DNA of 11,387 nucleotides from Lentisphaerota bacterium (GTDB lineage: Bacteria; Verrucomicrobiota; Kiritimatiellia; RFP12; JAAYLN01). This document shows positions 1 through 6,678 of this stretch, one piece after another. The DNA lies in assembly GCA_012514915.1 (NCBI GenBank), contig JAAYZJ010000394.1, positions 1 to 11,387 of the forward strand, written 5' to 3'. The position numbers were made by a program, and so were the translations under genes. Positions within the stretch are counted from its first letter, which is position 1; every line of letters begins with the position of its first letter. The notes beneath the pieces were generated by a model, which ran no database searches, was not told the DNA's origin, and was given only the letters and a program-made list of their open reading frames with translations.

Positions 1-1
1 C

Positions 2-817
2 CACAGCCAGCGGGCGCGCAAGCCCTACATCGTCATCGATTGCGCCGCCATCTCCAAGGATCTGATCGAGAGCGAGCTGTTCGGCCACAACAAGGGGGCC
101 TTCACCGGCGCAAACGCCGACCGGCAGGGGGCGTTCGAGCATGCCGACGGCGGCACGGTGTTTCTCGACGAGATCGGCGATCTGAACCCCGAGCTCCAGC
201 CCAAGCTGCTGCGGGTGCTCGAGAACCGCGAAATCCGCCGGGTGGGCGACAACCGCATGCGGAAGATCAACGTCCGCATCATCTGCGCGACCAACCGGAA
301 GCTCGACCAGGAGGTCAATGCCGGCCGCTTCCGCGAGGACCTCTACTACCGCCTCTCCGTCGTGCAGATCGAGCTGCCGACGCTGCGCCGCCGCCGCGAC
401 GATCTGCCGCTGCTGGCCAAGCGCTTCCTGACCGATCTGCACGGGGCCGACGCGATGAGCCAGGTGGCCCGCTTCGATGAGACGATGGACGTGCTCAAGC
501 GGCACGACTGGCCCGGCAATGTGCGCGAGCTGCGCAATCTGATCGAGGTCGCCTTCTACGCCGCCAGCCGCCCGGTCGACCTGAGCGCGTTCCTGGGGCT
601 GGGGCGCTTCCTCCCGGCGCGCGAGGCGGAGGCGCCGAGCGTGAGCGCGGATCGCCCCTTCAAGGACGCCAAGAGCGATCTGATCGAGGATTTCGAGCGC
701 AAGTATCTGGAGGATCTGCTGGCCCGTAACCAGAACAACATCTCCCGCTCAGCGCGCGAGGCCGGGATCGAGCGCGCCTATCTGCAGCGTCTGATCCGCA
801 AGTACGACATGAAATGA
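2..817 (+). CDS. Sigma-54-dependent transcriptional activator, AAA+ and Fis-type HTH part (5' end outside window)
   Basis: The frame is open from the left edge, so the N-terminal sensor domain and Walker A are missing. What is seen, in order: the sigma-54 contact loop ESELFGHNKGAFTGA (GAFTGA at 95-112), Walker B with GGTVFLDEIGDL around 146-181, sensor I (ICATNRKLD), the arginine-finger segment GRFREDLYYRLSV, sensor II WPGNVRELRN (509-538), and a C-terminal Fis-type helix-turn-helix (NNISRSAREAGIERAYLQRLI) ending at the stop. Family knowledge: NtrC-type activators hydrolyse ATP as a ring to remodel sigma-54 RNA polymerase from upstream enhancer sites. All the motifs needed for that are intact here. 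The signal sensed cannot be read because the input domain is outside the window. A linker of about 45 residues rich in A, P and charged residues separates the AAA+ part from the HTH. The stop overlaps the next gene's ATG (ATGA), which suggests translational coupling. Confidence 0.95.
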   Translation, partial: HSQRARKPYIVIDCAAISKDLIESELFGHNKGAFTGANADRQGAFEHADGGTVFLDEIGDLNPELQPKLLRVLENREIRRVGDNRMRKINVRIICATNRKLDQEVNAGRFREDLYYRLSVVQIELPTLRRRRDDLPLLAKRFLTDLHGADAMSQVARFDETMDVLKRHDWPGNVRELRNLIEVAFYAASRPVDLSAFLGLGRFLPAREAEAPSVSADRPFKDAKSDLIEDFERKYLEDLLARNQNNISRSAREAGIERAYLQRLIRKYDMK

Positions 818-3303
818 AGCTGATCGACCTCTCGGGAGCCTGGCGTCTCCGGGCCGCATCGAAAAAGCGCTGGATCCCGGCCGCCGTGCCGGGATGTGTG
901 CATGCCGATCTACTGGACGCGGGGGTGATTGACGATCCATTGACCGGGATGCGCGAGGCCGACGCGCGCTGGATCGGCGGGGAGAGCTGGATCTACGAGC
1001 GCGAATTCGCCACGCCGAAGGTCGCCCCGGGAGGCCGTGTCTGGCTGCGCTGCGACGGGCTCGACACGCTGGCTACCGTCGCGGTCAACGGCGCGGAGGT
1101 CGGCCGGGCCGACAACATGCACCGGGTCTGGCGCTTCGACATCGGCGACCTGCTGCGGGCGGAGGAGAACACGCTGTCGATCCGCTTCGATCCGCCGGCC
1201 GAATGGATCGCCCGTCGCCAGGCGGAACGCCCCCTGCCGGTCCGGCCTGGCGGCGGCGCGCCGGCGGGGCTGGGGTGGCTGCGCAAGATGTCCAGCGCGT
1301 TCGGCAGTGAGTGGGGGCCCGCGTTGGTCGGTTGCGGCATCTGGCGCCCCATCGGCCTCGAGGTGTGCGAGGACGCCCGGATCACGCGGCTGGACATCCG
1401 GCAGATCCACGGCGAGGATGGCGGCGTGTCGCTGGATGTCGTCTGCGAGGTGGAGCGGGTCGACGACGCGCTGCCGTTGACGGCCTCGGCCCGCCTCAAC
1501 TACAAGGGGACATTTGTCGCCGAGGCGCGCACGCTGCTGCCGGAGGACGGCCGGGCGCGGTTCAACCTGAAGGTGCGCAACGCCCAGCGCTGGTGGCCCA
1601 ACGGGATGGGCGAGCAGCCCTTGTACGAACTCGTGGCCGAGGTGGGCTCGCCCACCCGCAAGGCGATCGACTCCTGGTCGCGCCGGATCGGCCTGCGGAC
1701 CCTGCGGCTGGATCGGTCTTCCGCGGCAGACGGCGGGCGGTTCCAGTTCGTCGTCAACGGGGTGCCCTTCTTCGCCAAGGGGGCCAACTGGATCCCGCCC
1801 GACGCGCTGATCACGCGCCCCACGCGGGTGGAGTACGCGCGCCTGGCCAAGGCGGTCAGCGTCGCCAACATGAACATGCTGCGGGTCTGGGGCGGCGGCA
1901 TCTACGAACAGGACTGGTTCTACGACCTGTGCGACGAATACGGCATCTGCGTCTGGCAGGACTTCATGTTCGCCGACGCCGCCTATCCGATCTTCGATGC
2001 CGCCTGGCTGGAAAATGTCCGCGCCGAGGCGGAGCAGAACATCATGCGGCTGCGCCATCACACGTGCCTCGCGCTCTGGTGCGGCAACAGCGAAATCGAG
2101 CAGGAGTGGGTGGGGCCGGAATGGACGGAGCGGCAGATGGCCGCCGCCGACTACCAGCGCCTGTTTGGCGGGCTGCTGCCGGATCTGGTTGCGCGGCTTG
2201 CCCCGGACCATGACTACTGGCCATCCAGCCCGCACACGCCCGGCGCCGCGGATCCGGTCGGCGGCGGCAACCATCCCGGGGCGGGCGATGTCCACTTCTG
2301 GGGGGTCGGGCGCGGATCGGAGCCGTTCCATGCCTACCGGGCCCAGACCCCGCGCTTCTGCAGCGCATTCGGCCTGCCGAGCTATCCCGAGCCGCGGCAG
2401 CTCCGCGCCCTCACCGGCGCGGAGGTCGTCCGCCTGGACGACCCCGCGCTGCGGCACCACCTGCGGATCCCCCAGGGCGACGCGGTCATCCGGATGTACC
2501 GTGAGGCCTATTTTCCCACCCCCAAGGACGACGAAAGCGCCGTCTGGATGAGCCAGATCCAGCAGGGCTATGCGATGAAGATCGCCGTCGAGCACTGGCG
2601 GCGTGCCCGGCCGGCCTGCATGGGAACCCTGTTCTGGCAACTGAACGATTGCTGGCCGGCGGTGAGCGGTTCGTCGCTCGATCACGAGGGCAACTGGAAG
2701 GCGCTGCACTACTTCGCACGCAAGTTCTTCGCGCCGATCCTCGTCACCGCCCTCGAGGATCTCGCCACGGGAGTGATCGAGGTCTACGTCCACAACGACC
2801 TGCGCCAGACCTTCAACGGCTCGATCAAGTGGCGCATCGGCGACATGCATGGCCGGATCCTGCGCGAAGCGGGGTGCCCGCTCGTCATCGAGCCCGGCAC
2901 CGTCCGCCGCCTGGGCGTGCTGAAGATGGGGGATCTGGTCGAGAAGCTCACGCCGGAGAACCTGGTCGTCTGGCTGAGCATCGTGGCCGACGACGGCTAT
3001 GTCCTCTCCTCGAACGTCTGCATCTTCCGGCGGCCACGGGAGATGCGGATCGTCGATCCCGACATCCAGGCCGACATCCGCCCCTGGGACGACCACTGCT
3101 ACGCGGTGACGCTGACGACCGAACGCCCCGCCTTCTGGTGCTGGCTGGAGGTCAAGGGGTGCAACGCCAAGCTGGACGACAACTTCGTCCATCTGCCCCC
3201 GGGAAGCCCCGTCAGGATCCGCGTCACCCCGGCCCGCAACATGAAAATCGACGAGTTCCGCGAGAGGCTGATGATTCGGTCGGCCTGGAATCTGATCGGC
3301 TAG
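814..3303 (+). CDS. Beta-mannosidase-like glycoside hydrolase family 2 protein, nucleophile missing (probable pseudoenzyme)
   Basis: 829 residues, a normal length for GH2 exo-beta-mannosidases, with no signal peptide, so probably cytoplasmic. N-terminal sugar-binding sandwich (about 1-175) with VPGCVHADLLDAGVIDDP and WIGGESWIYEREF; Ig-like domain (about 190-300); TIM barrel from about 310 (FFAKGANWIPPDALITRP, RVWGGGIYE at 357-365, VWQDFMFADAAYP); then C-terminal sandwich domains. The acid/base Glu is present (LWCGNSE, E427). The nucleophile motif, normally SEFG or SEYG, reads RFCSAFGLPSYPEP: Ala518 (codon gca, 2365-2367) replaces Glu. GWDWGP reads GSEWGP (S165, E166), and SWSS reads SGSS (G619). 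The family role would be removal of non-reducing-end beta-mannose from oligosaccharides. With these changes normal retaining hydrolysis is unlikely. The frame is open throughout, so this is not an ordinary decayed gene. The start is set by the ATGA overlap with the activator gene. Alternatives: altered chemistry, a lectin-like sensor, or a sequencing error at one position. Confidence 0.9.
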   Translation: MKLIDLSGAWRLRAASKKRWIPAAVPGCVHADLLDAGVIDDPLTGMREADARWIGGESWIYEREFATPKVAPGGRVWLRCDGLDTLATVAVNGAEVGRADNMHRVWRFDIGDLLRAEENTLSIRFDPPAEWIARRQAERPLPVRPGGGAPAGLGWLRKMSSAFGSEWGPALVGCGIWRPIGLEVCEDARITRLDIRQIHGEDGGVSLDVVCEVERVDDALPLTASARLNYKGTFVAEARTLLPEDGRARFNLKVRNAQRWWPNGMGEQPLYELVAEVGSPTRKAIDSWSRRIGLRTLRLDRSSAADGGRFQFVVNGVPFFAKGANWIPPDALITRPTRVEYARLAKAVSVANMNMLRVWGGGIYEQDWFYDLCDEYGICVWQDFMFADAAYPIFDAAWLENVRAEAEQNIMRLRHHTCLALWCGNSEIEQEWVGPEWTERQMAAADYQRLFGGLLPDLVARLAPDHDYWPSSPHTPGAADPVGGGNHPGAGDVHFWGVGRGSEPFHAYRAQTPRFCSAFGLPSYPEPRQLRALTGAEVVRLDDPALRHHLRIPQGDAVIRMYREAYFPTPKDDESAVWMSQIQQGYAMKIAVEHWRRARPACMGTLFWQLNDCWPAVSGSSLDHEGNWKALHYFARKFFAPILVTALEDLATGVIEVYVHNDLRQTFNGSIKWRIGDMHGRILREAGCPLVIEPGTVRRLGVLKMGDLVEKLTPENLVVWLSIVADDGYVLSSNVCIFRRPREMRIVDPDIQADIRPWDDHCYAVTLTTERPAFWCWLEVKGCNAKLDDNFVHLPPGSPVRIRVTPARNMKIDEFRERLMIRSAWNLIG

Positions 3304-4532
3304 TGCTTGACGACGAGGCGTTTGCCCTTGGGCTGCCCGATCTCCCGGAGGAGCCGCGTGAAGTCGGGGTCGTCGATATCCATCGGCTTGCCACCCTTGA
3401 TGCGGTCGAAGGCGATGGCGCCGAGCTTGCCGCCCCGGTCCTCGTCGTGGCCGATGACGCCGTCGACGCCCTTGAGCGCGCAGGCGACGGCCAGTTTGGC
3501 GCAGGCGCCGATCAGCTTGAGGTCGGCGGCGTTCGGCGCCGCGGCCCGGCTGAAATAGCCGCTCTTCTGGACGAGCATTTTCTCGGCGCCGAGCATCTCG
3601 GCGAACTGCTTGGCGAACCAGCCGCCGACGTTGACCTTGTCGAGGCGCGGATGGCCAAAGGCATCCAGCGGCACCGCCTCGCCGCTGGCGGTCAGCTCGC
3701 GGATGATGGTGTCGACGCAGGCGCCTTCGGAGACGAAGATATTGACGGTGTCCTCGGTGTCCATGATGCGGCGCAACCGCTTGGCCTCGGCCGTGGCGTC
3801 GAAGCTCATCTCGGGCACATAGACGGCATGGACGTCGCGCTGGCTGCGGCGCAGACCCAGGCCGGGGACGAACGGCAACTGCTTGAGCTGCCGGCGGTAG
3901 GCCAGCGCCGTGGCGGCGGTCAGCCAGCCGCAGTTGCGGCCCATGACCTCGTGGATGATCAGCATGCGCGAGTTGGCGCTGTGCTCGGCGACGACATTGG
4001 CGAAATAGCGGGCGCCCTCCTCGGCCGCCGTCCAGGCCCCCAGGCTCTGGCGGATCGGATAGATGTCGTTGTCGATCGTCTTGGGGAGGCCGACGACCGT
4101 CAGGTCGTAGCGGTTGCGCTTGAGAAAGGCGGCCAGGTCGGCCGCGGCCGTGTTGGTGTCGTCGCCGCCGATCGTGTGCAGGACGTCGACGCCGTCCTTG
4201 ACGAGCTGGTCGGCCGCGACCTGCTGCGGATCCTGCCCCTTGGGCACTAGGCCGCGCGCGACGCAATCGGCGACGTTGGTCAGCTTGACGCGGCTGTTGC
4301 CGATCGGGCTGCCGCCGAACTTCAGCAGGTTGAGCGCCTGGCGGCGCACGGTGGGCGTCACCCGGATGCTCTCGCCCTTCAGGAGGCCGGCGTACCCGCC
4401 GATGTAGCAGATGATCTGGATCTTGGGATCGGTCCGCGTGTAGGTGTCGATCAGGTAGCCGATCGCCGAGCTCAGGCAGGGGGCCAGGCCGCCCGCCGTT
4501 AAAATGCCAACTTTCTTGATGCGCTTCGCCAT
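3300..4532 (-). CDS. pfp: Pyrophosphate-dependent 6-phosphofructokinase
   Basis: 410 residues. Phosphorylates fructose 6-phosphate at C1 in the cytoplasm, using PPi, in a reversible glycolytic/gluconeogenic step. The N-terminal KVGILTAGGLAPCLSSAIG is typical of the bacterial PPi-PFK-like clade rather than of E. coli PfkA. Two residues mark the phosphoryl donor: IGGDDT (121-126) has a second Asp where ATP enzymes have Gly (GGDGS/T), and LPKTIDND (149-156) has Lys151 where ATP enzymes have Gly. In characterised family members this pair excludes ATP and favours PPi. The catalytic Asp of TIDND is present, as is the substrate-binding MGRNCGW (197-203). The start is taken at MAKRIKK. A longer in-frame version to 4643 would translate the tRNA-Gly gene and is rejected. 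No Shine-Dalgarno sequence precedes the ATG. The only promoter seen is that of the tRNA upstream. The TAG stop overlaps the stop of the convergent GH2 gene (CTAG). Confidence 0.93.
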   Translation of the reverse strand: MAKRIKKVGILTAGGLAPCLSSAIGYLIDTYTRTDPKIQIICYIGGYAGLLKGESIRVTPTVRRQALNLLKFGGSPIGNSRVKLTNVADCVARGLVPKGQDPQQVAADQLVKDGVDVLHTIGGDDTNTAAADLAAFLKRNRYDLTVVGLPKTIDNDIYPIRQSLGAWTAAEEGARYFANVVAEHSANSRMLIIHEVMGRNCGWLTAATALAYRRQLKQLPFVPGLGLRRSQRDVHAVYVPEMSFDATAEAKRLRRIMDTEDTVNIFVSEGACVDTIIRELTASGEAVPLDAFGHPRLDKVNVGGWFAKQFAEMLGAEKMLVQKSGYFSRAAAPNAADLKLIGACAKLAVACALKGVDGVIGHDEDRGGKLGAIAFDRIKGGKPMDIDDPDFTRLLREIGQPKGKRLVVKH

Positions 4533-4553
4533 GGTTTCGCCGGGGGTTGGGGA

Positions 4554-4627
4554 TGGAGCGGGCGATGGGAATCGAACCCACGTGGCCAGCTTGGAAGGCT
4601 GGAGTTCTACCATTGAACTACGCCCGC
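4554..4627 (-). tRNA. tRNA-Gly (anticodon UCC), CCA encoded
   Basis: Read on the minus strand: 7-bp acceptor stem GCGGGCG/CGCCCGC (4621-4627 with 4558-4564), D-stem GTTC/GAAC, anticodon stem CCAGC/GCTGG with loop CTTCCAA (anticodon TCC at 4593-4595), short variable loop, T-stem GTGGG/CCCAT with loop TTCGATT. The discriminator base is U (4557), followed by a genomically encoded CCA (4554-4556). The body is 71 nt plus CCA. It reads GGA and, by wobble, other GGN codons. It lies 21 nt upstream of pfp on the same strand and is probably its co-transcribed leader. Confidence 0.97.
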
Positions 4628-4648
4628 AGGGCGCTGGAAACAAACCGC

Positions 4649-4678
4649 TTTATAGCCCAACCGGCCCCCCGCCGTCAA
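4649..4678 (-). promoter_or_regulatory. Sigma-70-type promoter of tRNA-Gly (and probably pfp)
   Basis: On the minus strand, -35 TTGACG (4673-4678) and -10 TATAAA (4649-4654) are 18 bp apart. The predicted start is near 4642, about 15 nt before the mature tRNA 5' end. The hexamers are close to consensus and stand out in this GC-rich background. No other promoter is visible between the tRNA and pfp. Confidence 0.75.
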
Positions 4679-4695
4679 GAACGGCGTGTTTGCGG

Positions 4696-4724
4696 TTGCA
4701 TCGCCGCGGGAAATCCACTAGCTT
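4696..4724 (+). promoter_or_regulatory. Possible weak promoter for the ACT-domain gene
   Basis: TTGCAT (4696-4701) and TAGCTT (4719-4724) are 17 bp apart, with three of six consensus bases in each hexamer. The pair lies back to back with the tRNA promoter and 24 bp upstream of the ATG. It is placed mainly by position; the sequence match is weak. Confidence 0.35.
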
Positions 4725-4747
4725 AAGCGGCAACATCAGGAGACCTT

Positions 4748-5188
4748 ATGACCATCAAGCAGATTTCGCTGTTTCTCGAGAACAAGCCGGGTCATCTGAA
4801 CGCCATCTGCCGCACGCTGGCCGATGCCGGGATCAACATCGTCACCCTGTCGCTGGCCGACACGCAGCAGTTCGGCATTGTGCGGATGATCGTCGAGGAC
4901 TGGGCGCGGGCGCGGCAGGTGCTCGAGGCGGCGGGGTTCGTCGTCAACGTCCGCGACGTGGTCGCCGCGGCGGTCGCGGATCAGCCGGGCGGGATGGCGC
5001 GCCTGCTGGACGTCATCCAGCAGGCGGGGGTCAACATCGAGTACATGTACGCCTTCGCCTTCCGGCGCGGCCAGGAGGCCGTCCTCGTCTTCCGCTTTGA
5101 CAATCCCGGCCGCGCGGTCGACGCGCTCAAGGCGGCGGGCCTCAACGTGCTGGGCGGCGTCGACCTGTTTGAGCCGGTCGGCGGCTGA
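4748..5188 (+). CDS. Tandem ACT-domain protein
   Basis: 146 residues made of two ACT domains and little else. The first (about 3-70) starts KQISLFLENKPGHLNAICRTL, with the Pro-Gly-His-Leu turn and the following helix, then DAGINIVTLSLAD. The second (about 71-143) has the matching pattern DQPGGMARLLDVIQQAGVNIE. ACT domains bind amino acids or other small ligands at dimer interfaces. Stand-alone tandem-ACT proteins of this size occur widely and are often annotated as amino-acid-binding or acetolactate-synthase-regulator-like, but no catalytic partner is encoded nearby, so the ligand and target cannot be stated. The start is supported by AGGAG at 4738-4742, five bases before the ATG. No clear terminator follows, so some read-through into the FadL-type gene is possible. 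Confidence 0.88.
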   Translation: MTIKQISLFLENKPGHLNAICRTLADAGINIVTLSLADTQQFGIVRMIVEDWARARQVLEAAGFVVNVRDVVAAAVADQPGGMARLLDVIQQAGVNIEYMYAFAFRRGQEAVLVFRFDNPGRAVDALKAAGLNVLGGVDLFEPVGG

Positions 5189-5209
5189 AACATCCGCCTG
5201 CGAAAAGGC

Positions 5210-5238
5210 TTGTTCCGGTCTGGGGCTTCTGCCACACT
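5210..5238 (+). promoter_or_regulatory. Possible promoter of the FadL-type gene
   Basis: TTGTTC (5210-5215) and CACACT (5233-5238) are 17 bp apart, with a TG dinucleotide one base before the -10 box as in extended -10 promoters. The -10 match is weak. If used, the mRNA leader would be about 125 nt and would contain the hairpin at 5251-5289. Confidence 0.28.
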
Positions 5239-5250
5239 TTTCCCCGACGG

Positions 5251-5289
5251 ACGGAAGGCGGCCACTCGGATGGGGGCCAGCCGTTCCGT
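5251..5289 (+). promoter_or_regulatory. Bulged stem-loop in the FadL-gene leader
   Basis: Pairing by eye: ACGGAA (5251-5256) with TTCCGT (5284-5289), GGC (5257-5259) with GCC (5280-5282), GGCC (5260-5263) with GGCC (5275-5278). There are single-base bulges at A5279 and G5283 and an 11-nt loop. That gives 13 pairs. No T-run follows, so it is not a standard intrinsic terminator. It lies 79 nt upstream of the FadL-type ATG. It could be a regulatory leader element, an mRNA stabiliser, or the 3' end of the ACT transcript. Nothing else was recognised in the rest of 5189-5368. Confidence 0.45.
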
Positions 5290-5355
5290 GACGATGCTCC
5301 GTGGTGCATGCCCGTGCGGGAACGTGCCTGCGGCGTGGACCACACAAACAGGAAC

Positions 5356-5360
5356 AGGAG
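5356..5360 (+). promoter_or_regulatory. Ribosome binding site deciding the FadL-type start
   Basis: AGGAG eight bases before ATG 5369. The start here gives an immediate signal peptide, whereas the in-frame upstream TTG at 5210 would put 53 non-hydrophobic residues in front of it. Confidence 0.8.
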
Positions 5361-5368
5361 AAGCCATC

Positions 5369-6595
5369 ATGCTGATCAGTTACCAGTCGCGAAGCATCCA
5401 CGGAGCGGCCCTGGCCGTCCTGCTGGGCGCTGGCCCGTTGTGGGGCGCGGGGTTCGCCCTCTACGAGACGAGCGCACGCAGCGTGGCGCTGGGCGGAGCG
5501 ACCGTCGGCGCCCCCCGTGGCGCTGCCACGCTCTATGACAATCCGGCGGGCATGACGGCGCTGCCCGGATCCAGCATGGAGGCCGGGTTCTCACTCATTC
5601 ATCCGACGATGGACATCGACATCGCCACGCCGGCGGGGAGCAAGCGCTACTCCCCCGACGACAAGTGGTTCCCGCCACCCTTCGCCTACTACACGCATCA
5701 ACTGAACGACCAGTTCTGGGCCGGGATCGGCATCTATGCACCGTACGGGCTGGGCGTCGAGCACGACATGGCCGACTGGCCTGGCCGGTACAACAGCGTC
5801 GAGACGCTGATCCAGGCCTTCGACTTCAACCCGAACGTGGCGTACAAGGTCAATGACCGGCTCTCGCTCGCGGTGGGGCTGCAGATCATGTACTTCGACA
5901 TCAAGCTGACACGCAACATCCCCGACGTTCCCTATCTCATGGAACTCACGGGCGACTCGGTCGGCTTCGGCGGCAACGCCGCCCTCGCCTACAAGATCAT
6001 CGACGATCTGACGCTGGGGCTGGTCTATCGTTCCGAAATCAAGCAGTCGGTCGAGGGCGACGCGGAGGTCGGGCCGCTGCAGAAGACCGACGCCGAGGGC
6101 GACATCACGCTGCCGGCGAGCTACACAGCCGGCCTGAACTACACGGGCGTCGACAAGTGGAACTTCGGCGCCATCGCGACCTACACAGGCTGGCGCTCGT
6201 ATGACGAACTGGTCATGAGCTTCAATCCGCCGCTGCTGGGCAAGGCGCCCCAGTCGGTCTCCCAGAAGGACTGGAGCAACGTCTGGCGCTTCGGCCTCGG
6301 CGCGGAGTACCGCATGAACGAGAAGCTCGCCCTCCAGTGCGGCTATGTCTACGACAAGGATCCGATCAACGTCAAGGAGCACGCCGACTATCTGCTCCCC
6401 CCCGGTGACCGCCATATCATCAGCCTCGGCGCCGACTATCTCCTGCAGGGCAACTGGCGGCTCGGCGTCGCCGTGGCCTACCTGATGCTCAAGGACGTCG
6501 AGATCCAGGCGCGGCCCGCCGAGGGCGTTTTCCCGACGGAGTTCACCAACGGCGACACGACGATCGTGTCGTTCTCGCTGGCCAGGAACTTCTAG
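5369..6595 (+). CDS. FadL/OmpP1/TodX-family outer-membrane transport protein
   Basis: 408 residues, somewhat shorter than E. coli FadL. A signal peptide (about 1-27) ends LWGA, and the mature N-terminus GFALYETSARSVALGGA is the classic FadL-family beginning, in which the N-terminus plugs the barrel. NPAG (58-61, in LYDNPAGMTALPG) is the family signature. The rest alternates polar and hydrophobic residues in beta-strand fashion (YYTHQLNDQFWAGIGIYAPYG; NVAYKVNDRLSLAVGLQIMY; NWRLGVAVAYLML), and the protein ends FSLARNF with the C-terminal Phe that the BAM machinery recognises. Family role: a barrel for hydrophobic compounds such as long-chain fatty acids or aromatics. The substrate here is unknown, and no fatty-acid degradation genes lie alongside. 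It is followed 30 bases later by a terminator hairpin, so it is probably transcribed alone or with the ACT gene. Confidence 0.92.
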   Translation: MLISYQSRSIHGAALAVLLGAGPLWGAGFALYETSARSVALGGATVGAPRGAATLYDNPAGMTALPGSSMEAGFSLIHPTMDIDIATPAGSKRYSPDDKWFPPPFAYYTHQLNDQFWAGIGIYAPYGLGVEHDMADWPGRYNSVETLIQAFDFNPNVAYKVNDRLSLAVGLQIMYFDIKLTRNIPDVPYLMELTGDSVGFGGNAALAYKIIDDLTLGLVYRSEIKQSVEGDAEVGPLQKTDAEGDITLPASYTAGLNYTGVDKWNFGAIATYTGWRSYDELVMSFNPPLLGKAPQSVSQKDWSNVWRFGLGAEYRMNEKLALQCGYVYDKDPINVKEHADYLLPPGDRHIISLGADYLLQGNWRLGVAVAYLMLKDVEIQARPAEGVFPTEFTNGDTTIVSFSLARNF

Positions 6596-6625
6596 GTCGA
6601 GCCCGCCGCCGATCCCCGGTATCAC

Positions 6626-6663
6626 GCCCCCGGCCTGCCGCCAGCGGTGCCGGGGGCTTCTTG
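6626..6663 (+). terminator. Probable intrinsic terminator after the FadL-type gene
   Basis: A perfect 9-bp inverted repeat, GCCCCCGGC (6626-6634) and GCCGGGGGC (6649-6657), with a 14-nt loop is followed by TTCTTG. The stem is very strong and the T-tract short. It starts 30 bases after the stop codon and precedes a new promoter. Confidence 0.7.
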
Positions 6664-6678
6664 CAGGCAAAAACAGTG

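Noticed and set aside
2649..4250. A 533-codon plus-strand frame spanning the end of the GH2 gene and the pfp region.
   Set aside because: It lies out of frame with the GH2 gene and antisense to pfp. The product is compositionally biased with no motifs.
910..4581. A 1223-codon open frame on the minus strand across the GH2 gene, pfp and the tRNA.
   Set aside because: It runs antisense to a GH2 gene with full domain motifs and in a wrong frame of pfp, and it starts within the tRNA. The product is R/P/A-rich without recognisable features.
4533..4643. N-terminal extension of pfp by 37 residues to 4643.
   Set aside because: The extension is a translation of tRNA-Gly. The family N-terminus begins at MAKRIKKVGILTAGG.
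5220..5295. Cobalamin riboswitch in the FadL leader.
   Set aside because: Only fragments resembling the 3' part (GGAAGGC, GCCAC) are seen. The conserved core with GGTGCGAATCC-like sequence and the kissing-loop parts was not found, so it is kept only as an unassigned hairpin.
5210..5368. Longer version of the FadL-type protein starting at TTG 5210.
   Set aside because: It would place 53 non-signal residues before a normal signal peptide. A good AGGAG precedes ATG 5369.
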